Source: JACJWR01 sp964627505
Lineage (GTDB): Bacteria > Actinomycetota > Actinomycetes > S36-B12 > UBA10799
Direction of reading: 5' to 3'
NCBI GenBank assembly: GCA_964627505.1
Contig: CAZVKB010000002.1
Location: forward strand, 1-64,000
Length of the DNA: 64,000 bases
Every line of letters starts with the position of its first letter. The first letter of the stretch is position 1. The notes under the pieces are model-generated. The model did not search any database, was not told the DNA's origin, and saw nothing but the letters and a program-made list of their open reading frames with translations. A program made the translations under genes and the position numbers. Below are positions 8,852-20,471 of the stretch, piece by piece.

Positions 8852-11814
8852 GCGCGGTCCTTCTGTCGCATTTCGAAGGTTTCGATCACGTCGTCGGTCT
8901 TGATGTCGTTGAAGGAACCCAAGCCGATGCCGCATTCGAAGCCTTCGCGCACCTCGGTAGCGTCGTCCTTGAACCGGCGCAGCGACTCGATGGAGAGGTT
9001 GTCTGCCACCACTGTGCCGTCGCGGACGAGACGGGCCTTGGAGTTGCGGCGGATCTCTCCGGATCGCACGATGCACCCGGCGATGTTCCCGAACTTGGAC
9101 GACCGGAACACTTCGCGCACCTCGGCGGTGCCGAGTTGGGCTTCCTCAAACTCAGGCTTGAGCATGCCCTTGAGCGCGGCCTCAACCTCGTCGATGGCCT
9201 GGTAAATGACGCTGTAATAGCGCACGTCGACGTTTTCCCGTTCGGCGAGTTCCCGCGCCTTGCCTTCCGGCCGGACGTTGAAGCCGATGATCACCGCGTC
9301 GGAGGCACTCGCCAAAGTGACATCGTTCTCGGTGATCGCACCCACGCCGCGGTGGATCACCCGCAGGGAGACATCGTCGCCCACGTCGAGTTTGACCAGC
9401 GCATCTTCCAGGGCTTCCACCGAACCGGATACGTCACCCTTGATGATGAGTTTGAGTTCTTCGACCTCACCGCGCTCCACCTGCTTGAGGAAGTCCTCGA
9501 GCGTGCGTCGACCGCGCTGCTGGGCCAGTTGGGCGTTGCGTTCGCGAGCCTGCCGGGTGTTCGCGATCTGGCGTGCCACCCGGTCCTCTTCCACCACGAG
9601 GAAACTGTCACCGGCGCCTGGCACCGATGTCAGACCCAGCACCTGGACGGGGCGTGACGGGCCCGCCTGGGTCAGCATTTCACCCTTTTCGTCCAGCATG
9701 GCGCGGACTCGGCCGTGAGCGTCGCCAGCCACGATTGAGTCGCCGGGGCGCAGCGTGCCGCGTTGTACGAGCACAGTGGCCACTGGTCCACGGCCCTTGT
9801 CGAGGTGAGCTTCGATGGCCACACCTTGCGCGTCTTGATCGGGGTTGGCCCGCAGGTCGAGGGCGGCGTCGGCGGTGAGCAACACTGCTTCCAGCACCTC
9901 GTCGATGCCGATGCCCTGTTTGGCGGACACATCGACAAAGATGGTGTCGCCGCCGTATTCCTCTGCGACCAGACCGTATTCGGTCAACTGACCGCGAACT
10001 TTGGTGGGGTCGGCACCTTCCTTGTCGATCTTATTGACTGCGACCACGATCGGCACATCTGCCGCTTGGGCGTGGTTGAGCGCCTCAATCGTCTGTGGCT
10101 TCACGCCATCGTCAGCGGCCACCACCAGAATGGCGATGTCGGTGACCTTGGCGCCACGGGCACGCATGGCGGTGAAAGCCTCGTGACCGGGGGTGTCAAT
10201 GAACGTGATCTTGCGTTCGGTGTCTGTGCCAGCCCGCGCGCGCACTTGGTAGGCGCCGATGTGCTGGGTGATGCCGCCGGCTTCGCCACCGACGACGTCG
10301 GTGTTGCGGATGGCGTCGAGCAGGCGCGTTTTACCGTGGTCGACGTGACCCATGACCGTCACCACGGGCGGCCGGGCGGTCAGATCGTCCTCATCGCCTT
10401 CGTTCTCCCCGAATTCGATGTGGAACCGCTCGAGCAGTTCGCGGTCCTCATCTTCGGGCGAGACCACTTCGATGTGGTAGTTCAACTCCGCACCGAGCAC
10501 CTCAAGGGTGTCGTCACCCACAGATTGCGTGGCTGTCACCACCTCGCCAAGTGCGAAAAGGGCCGCCACCAGCGCAGCGGGGTTGACATCGATGCGTTCG
10601 GCCAGATCGGTGAGGGACGCACCGCGGGGCAAGCGGATGGTCCGACCGTCGCCCATGGCGATTTTGGCGCCGCCGATGGTGGGTGCGGCCATGTTGTCGA
10701 ACTCTTGACGCTTGGCCTTCTTGGACTTGCGACTCTTGCCCCGAGGTCCGCCCGGCCGACCACCGAAACGACCGCCGGGTTTGCCGAATGCGCCACCGGG
10801 TTGGCCCGGGCGGCCAGGACCACCGGTGCCTGGGCGGCCACCGGTTCCCCCACCGCCTGCGCCACCGCCGGGTCGGGCACCGCCGTAACCGCCACCAGCA
10901 CCGCCACCGCTGGGACGCGCGCCGGCTCCACCGGGACGGGCACCCGGACCACCGGGACGCGCACCGGGGCCACCGGGACGGGCACCCGGACCACCGGGAC
11001 GCGCACCGGGACCACCGGGACGGGCTCCCGGGCCACCGGGACGAGCGCCCCGAGTCGGTCCGGCAGGCTTACGGGGACGCGGCGGCATCATGTTCGGATT
11101 CGGACGTGGGCCACCGGGGCTGCTCTCACCGGCATCGGGGCGAGCCGACGGTGCCCGCATCCCCTGGCTGCTGCTGAACGGGTTGTTGCCCGGGCGCGGT
11201 GCGCCCGCGCGCATCCCTTGGTTGCTGCTGAATGGGTTGTTGCCCGGGCGAGGTGCGCCGGGAGTGCGACCGGCCGCCGGAGTCGGCGTCGGTCGACCGG
11301 CGCCAGGCTGAGTGGGGGCGCTGCCGACCGGTGGTGTCGTCCCGGTGGCTGGTGCGGTTGGCGGGGCCGAGGGCGCCGGAGTCGCCGGCGCCGCGCTTGT
11401 GCTCTCGACGACTTGTGCCTCCGCTGCAAGTTGCTCAGACTCTTTGGTCGCAGCTTGCGGTGGTGTGGCGGCCGCTGTGGCCGGGGCGGGCTTGCGTGCG
11501 CCTGGCCTGGGCGCAGGTGTGGCCCCGGTTGCCGGCGTCATGGGTTTGCGCGCGTCAGGGGCGGCAGTCGACGTTTCTTGGGATGCCGTTTTCCGCGCCG
11601 ACGGACTCGCGGTGGCGCCGCGCGGTTGGGCTGACGCCGGCGCGGCCGGTGTCTCGCTACCTGCATAGGCCGCCCGCAACTTCTTAGCGACTGGCGCTTC
11701 AATACTCGATGATGCGCCCTTGACGAACTCCCCCAGCTCTGAGAGCTTGGCGACTGCCTCTTTACTGGTGATGCCCAGTTCTTTGGCGACCTGGTGTACC
11801 CGAACCTTTGACAC
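8848..11814 (-). CDS. infB: translation initiation factor IF-2
   Basis: A 988-residue GTPase that positions initiator tRNA on the ribosome. It starts MSKVRVHQVAKELGITSKE, the IF2 N-terminal subdomain, followed by a long low-complexity Pro/Ala/Gly/Arg linker (about 60-370) with tandem repeats (separate entries). A basic stretch and the second IF2_N domain follow (LPRGASLTDLAERIDVNPAALVAALF). The G domain has VMGHVDHGKTRLLDAIR (P-loop), DTPGHEAF and NKIDK, and domains II-IV follow. The start is GTG with GGAG four nt upstream. Lies 81 bp downstream of the ylxR gene, same strand. Confidence 0.97.
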   Translation of the reverse strand: MSKVRVHQVAKELGITSKEAVAKLSELGEFVKGASSSIEAPVAKKLRAAYAGSETPAAPASAQPRGATASPSARKTASQETSTAAPDARKPMTPATGATPAPRPGARKPAPATAAATPPQAATKESEQLAAEAQVVESTSAAPATPAPSAPPTAPATGTTPPVGSAPTQPGAGRPTPTPAAGRTPGAPRPGNNPFSSNQGMRAGAPRPGNNPFSSSQGMRAPSARPDAGESSPGGPRPNPNMMPPRPRKPAGPTRGARPGGPGARPGGPGARPGGPGARPGGPGARPGGPGARPGGAGARPSGGGAGGGYGGARPGGGAGGGGTGGRPGTGGPGRPGQPGGAFGKPGGRFGGRPGGPRGKSRKSKKAKRQEFDNMAAPTIGGAKIAMGDGRTIRLPRGASLTDLAERIDVNPAALVAALFALGEVVTATQSVGDDTLEVLGAELNYHIEVVSPEDEDRELLERFHIEFGENEGDEDDLTARPPVVTVMGHVDHGKTRLLDAIRNTDVVGGEAGGITQHIGAYQVRARAGTDTERKITFIDTPGHEAFTAMRARGAKVTDIAILVVAADDGVKPQTIEALNHAQAADVPIVVAVNKIDKEGADPTKVRGQLTEYGLVAEEYGGDTIFVDVSAKQGIGIDEVLEAVLLTADAALDLRANPDQDAQGVAIEAHLDKGRGPVATVLVQRGTLRPGDSIVAGDAHGRVRAMLDEKGEMLTQAGPSRPVQVLGLTSVPGAGDSFLVVEEDRVARQIANTRQARERNAQLAQQRGRRTLEDFLKQVERGEVEELKLIIKGDVSGSVEALEDALVKLDVGDDVSLRVIHRGVGAITENDVTLASASDAVIIGFNVRPEGKARELAERENVDVRYYSVIYQAIDEVEAALKGMLKPEFEEAQLGTAEVREVFRSSKFGNIAGCIVRSGEIRRNSKARLVRDGTVVADNLSIESLRRFKDDATEVREGFECGIGLGSFNDIKTDDVIETFEMRQKDRA
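10926..11051 (-). repeat. in-frame tandem repeat in infB (GARPGGP units)
   Basis: About six imperfect copies of a 21-bp unit encode GARPGGP (the last ones drift to GAGARPSGG). Alternation of gggacgggcacccgg and gggacgcgcaccggg shows codon-level divergence, so the repeat is selected or maintained as protein. The Arg/Gly/Pro linker is flexible and positively charged. Such linkers in IF-2 vary greatly among actinobacteria. Confidence 0.85.
11158..11265 (-). repeat. 54-bp direct repeat in infB
   Basis: Two tandem copies (starting 11158 and 11212) encode an 18-residue unit containing APRPGNNPFSS(N/S)QGMR. Codons differ between copies (aacgggttgttg and aatgggttgttg). It lies in the disordered N-terminal linker of IF-2. 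Confidence 0.8.
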
Positions 11815-11895
11815 TTTTCTCCGTTCTGGCCCGGGTCAGATGTTGGCTCGAGCCGCTTATTGCAAGGACGTCATGACTGCCCGTTCATGGGGTGT

Positions 11896-12201
11896 TCATC
11901 CTGCGCTCCTCGTGGCAACTGATTGGTAGTGATACTGCTCTGCCCAAACCCGCTCCACCTCGGAGACATCGACGGAACCGCCGATCCGTAAGGCCCGGGC
12001 GAACGCCCGCTTCCTCACGGCGAGGGTGAGACAGTCGGCTTGACGATGGAGGTAGGCACCTCTGCCGTCGAGCACCGCACGTTGGTCGAGCACCACAGTG
12101 GCGCCTCGGCTGACGAGTCTGAGCAACTCGGCCTTCCCCGCCGAACGTCGACATCCAATGCACATGCGCATGGGTTGACGACCGATTGCCGGTTGAGCCA
12201 C
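11896..12201 (-). CDS. YlxR family RNA-binding protein (DUF448)
   Basis: About 101 residues with the GTG start at 12201, or 91 if the ATG at 12171 is used; neither has a clear SD. The motif MRMCIGCRRSAGKAELLRLV, followed by DGRGAYLHRQADCLTLAVRKRAFARALR, is the YlxR fold signature (GRGAYLH...C...A...RAF.RAL). The gene sits between nusA (8 bp gap from the GTG) and infB, its standard place in the nusA-infB operon. YlxR proteins bind RNA and have been implicated in RNase P or transcription regulation; the exact role here is unknown. Confidence 0.88.
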   Translation of the reverse strand: MAQPAIGRQPMRMCIGCRRSAGKAELLRLVSRGATVVLDQRAVLDGRGAYLHRQADCLTLAVRKRAFARALRIGGSVDVSEVERVWAEQYHYQSVATRSAG

Positions 12202-12209
12202 AGCGCAGT

Positions 12210-13211
12210 CTAGCCTGCCGTGGTCGCCGCATCCGTGAGCGGGTCGGTCTCGGTATCTGGGCGAATATCGATCCGCCAACCAGTGAGCCGCGCGGCCAAG
12301 CGCGCGTTCTGACCTTCTCGGCCGATCGCCAGCGAGAGTTGAAAATCCGGCACGATCACCTGGGTTTGTCGCAGTTCCAGATCCACCACTCGAGCCGAGA
12401 GTACGCGCGCGGGGGACAGTGCGTTCGCGACGTAGGTAGCCGGATCGTCGTCGTAGTCGATGATGTCGATCTTTTCGCCGTCCAGTTCAGCCGTGACCGC
12501 GCGGACCCGCTGTCCCATCGGTCCGATGCAGGCGCCTTTGGGATTCAATCCAGGCACCTCGGTACCTACGGCAATCTTCGTGCGATGTCCAGCTTCCCGG
12601 GCCACCGCGTGGATCACCACCGAACCATCGGCGATTTCCGGGGCTTCCAAAGCAAAGAGTCGGCGGACGAGATCGGGATGGCTGCGGGAGAGCACAATCA
12701 CCGGCCGTTTTGTTCCACGGCGCACCTCGGTCACCACCGCTTTGATCCGGCGACCGTGTTGGTAGGACTCGCCGGGCACCTGTTCGGCGGCGGGGATCAT
12801 CCCCTCGACCCCGGATCCAAGATCGACCAGCACTTTGGTGGGGTCGCTGCCCTGCTGGATCACTCCGGAGACCAGGGCGCCGACTCTGCCTGTGAAATGT
12901 GCGACCGTGGCATCGTCAGTGGCTCCCAACAGCCGCTGGCGAAGCACTTGGCTTGCCGTCGTCGCTGCGATCCGGCCGAAGTTCTTCGGCGTGTCATCGT
13001 ACTCGCCGATCGCCTGCTCACCGTCGAATTCCATCGCCCACACCACCACGTGACCGGTTTTCCGGTCCAACTCCACCCGTGCCTGCTTGGCCGCGCCGGG
13101 CGTGCATTCGTAGGCGACGAGCAAGGCTTCTTCAATCGAGTCCACCACTGCGTCCAGCGATAGCTGCCGATCCTGTACAAGTGTTTTCAACGCGCCGACG
13201 TCGATGTCCAT
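12210..13211 (-). CDS. nusA: transcription termination/antitermination factor NusA
   Basis: A 333-residue RNA polymerase-binding factor. Order: N-terminal RNAP-binding domain (MDIDVGALKTLV... EEALLVAYECTPGAAKQ), S1 domain (about 110-180, GALVSGVIQQGSDPTKVLVDLG), KH1 (VARE AGHRTKIAV...GACIGPMGQRVRAV) and KH2 (FQLSLAIGREGQNARLAARLTGW). It ends after KH2 without the acidic repeats of E. coli NusA, which is normal for actinobacteria. It follows rimP with a 4-bp gap. Confidence 0.96.
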   Translation of the reverse strand: MDIDVGALKTLVQDRQLSLDAVVDSIEEALLVAYECTPGAAKQARVELDRKTGHVVVWAMEFDGEQAIGEYDDTPKNFGRIAATTASQVLRQRLLGATDDATVAHFTGRVGALVSGVIQQGSDPTKVLVDLGSGVEGMIPAAEQVPGESYQHGRRIKAVVTEVRRGTKRPVIVLSRSHPDLVRRLFALEAPEIADGSVVIHAVAREAGHRTKIAVGTEVPGLNPKGACIGPMGQRVRAVTAELDGEKIDIIDYDDDPATYVANALSPARVLSARVVDLELRQTQVIVPDFQLSLAIGREGQNARLAARLTGWRIDIRPDTETDPLTDAATTAG

Positions 13212-13215
13212 GGTG

Positions 13216-13662
13216 CTATTCCCCTGGCTCCGAAAACTCCACTTGGACTACCGCGCGGGCGATGTCGTCGTATTCCACCACCGCGCCACCGATCTCTGCC
13301 TTGCGCTTGCCGCAGTCCCCGATGCGACCGGTGAGTGCAGTGCCGTCGCTGAGGGTGACGGCAACTAAACGGCCCCGGTTGCGTTTCCAGTGCCGGGGCA
13401 GGGTCAGCGGGCGGGATACCCCGCGGGAGGAAACTTCCAAGGTATAAGCAGCGTTTCCGAAACTGCCGTCGGCGTCCAGCGTGTCGGATAGCGCGTGCGA
13501 GAGCGTTGCGAGGTCGTCGACCTTGACACTGTCGCCGTCGACGGTGACGACCACCACTGTGCGGCGACCCGCGGACCGCAGTTCCAGTTCCTCCAGGTCA
13601 AACCCAGCGGCCACGATGACTGGCTCTAGGAGCGCTGCCACCCGCGCTTTTTTGCCTGCCAC
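13216..13662 (-). CDS. rimP: ribosome maturation factor RimP
   Basis: A 148-residue protein for 30S subunit maturation. Recognisable segments: LEELELRSAGRRTVVVVTVDGD, the variant VDDLATLSHALSDTLD, YTLEVSSRGVSRPLTLPRHWKRNRGRLV (S.PG.dRPL equivalent) and a C-terminal Sm-like domain. I chose the GTG at 13662 because AAAGGG lies 6-7 nt upstream. GTG 13677 or the ORF start at 13707 are alternatives. First gene of rimP-nusA-ylxR-infB. Confidence 0.93.
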   Translation of the reverse strand: MAGKKARVAALLEPVIVAAGFDLEELELRSAGRRTVVVVTVDGDSVKVDDLATLSHALSDTLDADGSFGNAAYTLEVSSRGVSRPLTLPRHWKRNRGRLVAVTLSDGTALTGRIGDCGKRKAEIGGAVVEYDDIARAVVQVEFSEPGE

Positions 13663-13744
13663 GTCGATCCCTTTCACCGGTGCGGGGCGACTCCCCGCTA
13701 TTGCCACGGGCGAACACCCGCGGCGTCCCAGCGTAGCGGGCGCC

Positions 13745-13750
13745 TACTCT
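13745..13750 (+). promoter_or_regulatory. -10 box giving a probable leaderless mRNA
   Basis: TACTCT (TAnnnT) ends 7 nt before the ATG at 13758, so transcription should begin at or within a base of the start codon. No SD precedes the gene. Confidence 0.55.
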
Positions 13751-13757
13751 GGTGCTT

Positions 13758-14234
13758 ATGACCCCGACCCGTCCGCTCGCACGTCGGACTGTGCTTGGTG
13801 TCGGGCTGATCACGCCGCCGCTGGTGCTGGCCGCGTGCGCGGAACCGGCCACCAGTCGGCAGCGAGCGGCTGACCAACCCGTGCTGCTGGAGACATGGGC
13901 CTCGGAACTGGCGCTGATCGCAGCCTATGAGCAAGCGATCGCAATCCGGCCAGACCTCACCACGACTCTTGCTTCGATTGCCGAGCAGCATCGTGAACAT
14001 GCGCAGGCAGTCGCACGCGACATCACTGCCCGGAGTCCGTCGGCCGCACCTGTTCCCAGTGTGTCCGCAGCCCCGGCAGATCTGGTGGCTGCGCTGCGGG
14101 ACCAGGAACGCGCAGCGGCAGCGGCCCGCGCGGCCGCGGCAGTCCGGGCCAGCGGCGGCCCGTTGGCTGCTCTCTTATGTCTGATCGGTGCCTCCGAAGC
14201 CCAACACGTCGCCGAACTCGGAGGCATCGGGTGA
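13758..14234 (+). CDS. lipoprotein, Rv2843-like position
   Basis: A 158-residue protein. The N-terminus RPLARRTVLGVGLITPPLVLAACAE has a twin-Arg-containing n-region, a hydrophobic stretch and a lipobox LAAC with Cys about 27, so a lipid-anchored exported protein is predicted. The mature part is helical and Ala-rich (LALIAAYEQAIAIRPDLTTTLASIAEQHREHAQAV), with Glu/His spacing reminiscent of a ferritin-like bundle. The next gene overlaps its stop by 4 bp (GTGA). The pair lies between rimP and proS, as Rv2843/Rv2844 do in M. tuberculosis. Function unknown. Confidence 0.82.
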   Translation: MTPTRPLARRTVLGVGLITPPLVLAACAEPATSRQRAADQPVLLETWASELALIAAYEQAIAIRPDLTTTLASIAEQHREHAQAVARDITARSPSAAPVPSVSAAPADLVAALRDQERAAAAARAAAAVRASGGPLAALLCLIGASEAQHVAELGGIG

Positions 14235-14761
14235 CCACTTCGCCGACACCCCGTACATCGTCAGCGGCACCAGGAAGTTCGGCCGAGTTCGCCGAAGCCC
14301 TCATCGCGGAGTACGCCGCGATTTTTCTGTACGGCAGTGCCGGGGCGCAGATGACCGGTACGGCCCGCTCTGCAGCCGCCGCCGACCTCGATGACCACCG
14401 GCGGGGCCGGGATTGGCTGCGCGCAGCGATGTTGGCGGCGGGGGCCAGTCCACCACCTCCGGCCCCCGCCTACGACACCGCAGGCATCACTGATGAAGCT
14501 ACCGCTGTGGCGGCGGTCCAGCAGGCTGAATTGGCCCTCATCCCGCGGTGGGCTGCCCTCGGTGGTGTGGTCACCGGCGATCAGCGGGCGTACTGTGCTG
14601 GGCAGTGCCGAAGCGCAGCAACCCGCGCGATGCGGTGGGGGGCAGCAAGCGCGGCCTTCCCCGGCACCACGGCACCAGCGTCGCCCGCGGACTCAGCGCC
14701 GACGGCGGGTGCGGGCGCAGGCAGTGTCGGCACGGGCCCGGCGAGTACCGCCACGCCGTAA
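14231..14761 (+). CDS. DUF4439 ferritin-like protein
   Basis: A 176-residue protein from a GTG at 14231 that overlaps the lipoprotein stop (GTGA). The domain (about residues 18-140) includes EFAEALIAEYAAIFLYGSAGA, DDHRRGRDWLRAAML and AVQQAELALIPRWA, typical of the DUF4439 ferritin-like four-helix bundle (Rv2844 position). An Ala/Pro/Gly-rich tail follows. Coupled translation with the lipoprotein suggests they work together, perhaps as an envelope-associated complex. Metal binding is not demonstrated by the motifs I can see. The ORF beginning at 14177 in this frame is longer but starts inside the lipoprotein gene. Confidence 0.82.
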   Translation: MTTSPTPRTSSAAPGSSAEFAEALIAEYAAIFLYGSAGAQMTGTARSAAAADLDDHRRGRDWLRAAMLAAGASPPPPAPAYDTAGITDEATAVAAVQQAELALIPRWAALGGVVTGDQRAYCAGQCRSAATRAMRWGAASAAFPGTTAPASPADSAPTAGAGAGSVGTGPASTATP

Positions 14762-14763
14762 CC

Positions 14764-16533
14764 TCACCCGCGCACTGTTGCGACGATCTGATGCACGGCA
14801 TTGACCAGTTCCACATCGACTCGTTCGCCGCTGGCACGGTCCTTGATTTCCACCACACCATCTGCCAAGCGCTTTCCCACAACCACGATCGTGGGCACGC
14901 CGAGTAGTTCGGCGTCGTTGAATTTCACACCCACCGAAGGCCCCCGGCGATCATCGAACATCACGTCCAACCCGGCTTCGAGCAAGCCCGCTACCAGCAC
15001 CTCGCTGGCCTCGAAAATGTCATCACTCTTGCCCGCCGCCACCACATGGACGTCTGCCGGCGCCACCGAGCGGGGCCACACGATGCCGTGCGAGTCGTAG
15101 TGCTGTTCGACAATGGCTGCGACCGCGCGCGAGACACCAATGCCATAACTTCCCATGGTGACAGTCACTTGACGACCAGATTCGTCGAGCACTTTCAGAT
15201 CGAGCGCTTCGGCATACTTGCGACCCAACTGGAAGATGTGACCAATCTCGATGCCGCGATCCAGTGAAACCGGTGCCCCACATGAGGGACAAGGATCGCC
15301 GGGCCGCACCTCGGCGGCTTCCAACACGCCATCTCCGGTGAAGTCGCGTCCTGCGACCAAATGATGGACGTGGCGGCCAGGTTCATCGGCACCGGTGATC
15401 CAGCTTGTGCCGGGGGCCACTCGCGGATCGAGCAGATAGCGCACGCCGGTGGGCTTGGCTGCGCCGAGCACGCCGGGGCCGATGTATCCCTTCACCAGCG
15501 CAGGGTGAGCCGCGAAGTCGGCTTCTTCGAACGTGCGCACCTCAGCCGGGTGCACGGCTGCTGCCAGCCGTTTGAGGTCCACCTCCCGATCGCCGGGCAG
15601 TCCGATCGCCAGCGGCGTCTGGGTGCCGTCCGGCGCCACGAGCATCACGACGACGTTCTTCAAGGTGTCTGCTGCAGTCCAGGCGCGTTCGGGGTGGGCG
15701 AGGTCTGCCCGCTCGTTGAATAGGGTGACCAGGGTGTCGATCGTCGGCGAATCAGGAGTGTCTGCGACAACAGCCGGGGGCAGATCAGCCAAATCCACAG
15801 GTTCGGGCGGGGCGGTGGTGAATGCCTCCACGTTGGCCGCAAACCCGCACGCCGCACATCGCACGAAGGTGTCTTCGCCGTGTTCGCACGGTGCGAGGAA
15901 CTCTTCGCTTTTCGACCCGCCCATGGCGCCGGCCTGCGCGGAAACGATGACGTAGTTCAGTCCGAGGTTGGCGAATGTGGACTGGTAGGCGCGGCGATGG
16001 GCGTCATAGGAAATTGCCAGACCCTCGTCATCGAGGTCGAAAGAGTAAGAGTCTTTCATCACGAATTCCCGACCGCGCAGAATCCCGGCGCGGGGTCGGG
16101 CTTCATCGCGGTACTTCGTCTGAATCTGGTAGAGCGACAGCGGCAGGTCTCGGTACGAGGAGTACTCGCCCTTCACCAGGGTGGTGAACATCTCCTCGTG
16201 GGTAGGGCCGAGGAGATAGTCCGAACCGCGCCGATCCTGCAGGCGGAACAGGGTGTCGCCGTATTCCCGCCACCGGCCAGTCTGTTCGTAGTACTCCCGC
16301 GGCAACAGGGCGGGGAAATGCACCTCCTGGAATCCGGCGGTGTCCATGTTGTCGCGCACGATGGCCTCCACCCGCCGCAGCACGCGATAGCCCAGTGGCA
16401 ACCAGCTGAAGATGCCGGGCGCAACGCGACGGACATAGCCCGCACGCACGAGCAGGCGGTGACTGGGGACCTCCGCGTCGGCCGGGTCTTCGCGCAGAGT
16501 GCGCAGAAACAGCGACGACATCCGTAGCAGCAC
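14764..16533 (-). CDS. proS: prolyl-tRNA synthetase, bacterial type
   Basis: A 589-residue class II aminoacyl-tRNA synthetase that charges tRNA-Pro. Motif 1 region ELxxxA-type GYRVLRRVEAIVRDNMD, motif 2 TKYRDEARPRAGILRGREFVMKDSYSF, an insertion editing domain (about 225-390) and motif 3 GSYGIGVSRAVAAIVEQ are all present, followed by the anticodon-binding domain with DDRRGPSVGVKFNDAELLGVP. The GTG at 16533 is favoured by AAGGGG eight nt upstream; ATG 16521 also fits. Convergent with the DUF4439 gene, 2 bp apart. Confidence 0.97.
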   Translation of the reverse strand: MLLRMSSLFLRTLREDPADAEVPSHRLLVRAGYVRRVAPGIFSWLPLGYRVLRRVEAIVRDNMDTAGFQEVHFPALLPREYYEQTGRWREYGDTLFRLQDRRGSDYLLGPTHEEMFTTLVKGEYSSYRDLPLSLYQIQTKYRDEARPRAGILRGREFVMKDSYSFDLDDEGLAISYDAHRRAYQSTFANLGLNYVIVSAQAGAMGGSKSEEFLAPCEHGEDTFVRCAACGFAANVEAFTTAPPEPVDLADLPPAVVADTPDSPTIDTLVTLFNERADLAHPERAWTAADTLKNVVVMLVAPDGTQTPLAIGLPGDREVDLKRLAAAVHPAEVRTFEEADFAAHPALVKGYIGPGVLGAAKPTGVRYLLDPRVAPGTSWITGADEPGRHVHHLVAGRDFTGDGVLEAAEVRPGDPCPSCGAPVSLDRGIEIGHIFQLGRKYAEALDLKVLDESGRQVTVTMGSYGIGVSRAVAAIVEQHYDSHGIVWPRSVAPADVHVVAAGKSDDIFEASEVLVAGLLEAGLDVMFDDRRGPSVGVKFNDAELLGVPTIVVVGKRLADGVVEIKDRASGERVDVELVNAVHQIVATVRG

Positions 16534-16620
16534 GGCTGATACCCCTTTCCAAGGTGAGAGGCCAGCCTATAGACCACCGCCACCACAATGTGGGCACGGT
16601 GGCGTGGGCGCAGGTGCGGG

Positions 16621-17484
16621 TCAAAAGTAGACGGTTGCCAGCGTGCCCACTTGGTGAAATCCCGCATGCTCATATGCCCGCAAGGCCGGCACGTTGTAGC
16701 TGTTGACGTACAAGCTCACCGTTGGAGCGAAACGGCGGGCGATGGCGACCGTCGCGCGCATGCCGGCGGTGCCGATCCCCTGGTTCCGCCGTTGTGGCCG
16801 CACCCACACCCCTTGGATGTGACAGGTGTGGGCGGTGACTGCGGCGATCTCGGCTTTGAACACCACACCATCAGGATCCCTGGCCAGTAGCAGCCGCTGA
16901 TGAGCCACCAGCAGCGCGATCCGGGCCCGGTAAGCCGTAGCCGTGCTGCCGCGCAGTGGCGATACCCCCACTTCTTCGGTGAACATGTCGACCGAAGGCT
17001 GGTACAAATCGGTGACGTCCTCCGGTTGCGCGATGGTGACGCGCAGCGGTTCGGGCGCGTGGCTGGAGGTTGTGCCTGGCTGCAGCCCGCGAGTGAGCAA
17101 CAGCGGTTGCTCAGGGCGGAGGTCTCGGGGTGGCCCCCAAGCCGGTGCCAATGGTGGCCAGAATTCGGCGAGCAGCCACCTCGGCCCCACAATCGACACG
17201 CATCGTCGCGGAAACGCTCCCACATGCGCTCCCAACGCTGCCGCAGCGGCGCCGGTGGCAGCGGGAGCGTCTGCTTCGGGCGCGCCACTGAGAGTCACGT
17301 TGCCGCCGACATGGGCTAAGGCCAGAAGGTGGCCATGGCGAAAGGCCCCCCACGTGTCACCGCCCGAGCGGGACACACCTGTCATCTGGAAACGCGCGAT
17401 CAGCATGGCGGCAGCGATGGGGTCGGCGTCCAAGAGCGCTCTGACCACGGGCAGGTCCGAGTCGGTCAACCGCTGAATGTCCAC
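16621..17484 (-). CDS. GNAT family N-acetyltransferase with DUF4081-type N-terminus
   Basis: A 287-residue protein. The N-terminal half (DSDLPVVRALLDADPIAAAMLIARFQ) is the helper domain typical of actinobacterial Rv2867c-like proteins. The C-terminal GNAT domain has the acetyl-CoA loop VWVRPQRRNQGIGTAGMRA and the terminal VSLYVNSYNVPALRAYEHAGF. In M. tuberculosis this gene lies beside gcpE/ispG; here it is separated from ispG by ppc. The start is GTG 17484, 6 nt after a TAGATT -10 box, so a leaderless transcript is predicted. Substrate unknown. Confidence 0.9.
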   Translation of the reverse strand: MDIQRLTDSDLPVVRALLDADPIAAAMLIARFQMTGVSRSGGDTWGAFRHGHLLALAHVGGNVTLSGAPEADAPAATGAAAAALGAHVGAFPRRCVSIVGPRWLLAEFWPPLAPAWGPPRDLRPEQPLLLTRGLQPGTTSSHAPEPLRVTIAQPEDVTDLYQPSVDMFTEEVGVSPLRGSTATAYRARIALLVAHQRLLLARDPDGVVFKAEIAAVTAHTCHIQGVWVRPQRRNQGIGTAGMRATVAIARRFAPTVSLYVNSYNVPALRAYEHAGFHQVGTLATVYF

Positions 17485-17490
17485 AGTGGC

Positions 17491-17496
17491 AATCTA
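17491..17496 (-). promoter_or_regulatory. -10 box giving a probable leaderless GNAT mRNA
   Basis: TAGATT on the minus strand, then 6 nt, then the GTG start at 17484. There is no SD-like sequence in between. Confidence 0.55.
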
Positions 17497-17572
17497 GACC
17501 GTTCCGGACGCACAGGCAGGCAGTCGAACAGTACCTGGACGGACCTAAATGTCCGACCTGAACCGCACGGAC

Positions 17573-17599
17573 CCGACCGCGGATAACGTCGACGGTCGG
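17573..17599 (-). terminator. hairpin downstream of ppc
   Basis: CCGACCG and CGGTCGG form a perfect 7-bp stem with a 13-nt loop, starting 9 nt after the ppc stop. A weaker 5-bp hairpin (CGGAC-CTAAAT-GTCCG, 17540-17555) follows. There is no T tract, so this may be an actinobacterial U-less terminator. Confidence 0.45.
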
Positions 17600-17607
17600 C
17601 TGCGGAA

Positions 17608-20364
<2,757 letters not shown>

Positions 20365-20471
20365 GGTTCTCCTTTGCGAAGGTCGTGGACGTACCCGCCA
20401 ACCGACGGGATCGCCCGTGGTAGCCAACCAGCGCCGGGGTGAATGAGGGCACCGGCGGGGTCGCTGCGGCC

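Noticed and set aside
10926..11265. Possible CRISPR or intergenic repeat array
   Set aside because: Repeats are in frame in infB, have no unique spacers, and encode Arg/Gly/Pro peptide units.
9763..11634. Long plus-strand ORF (623 codons) opposite infB
   Set aside because: Antisense to the well-supported infB gene, low-complexity composition caused by the GC-rich repeats, no SD or motif.
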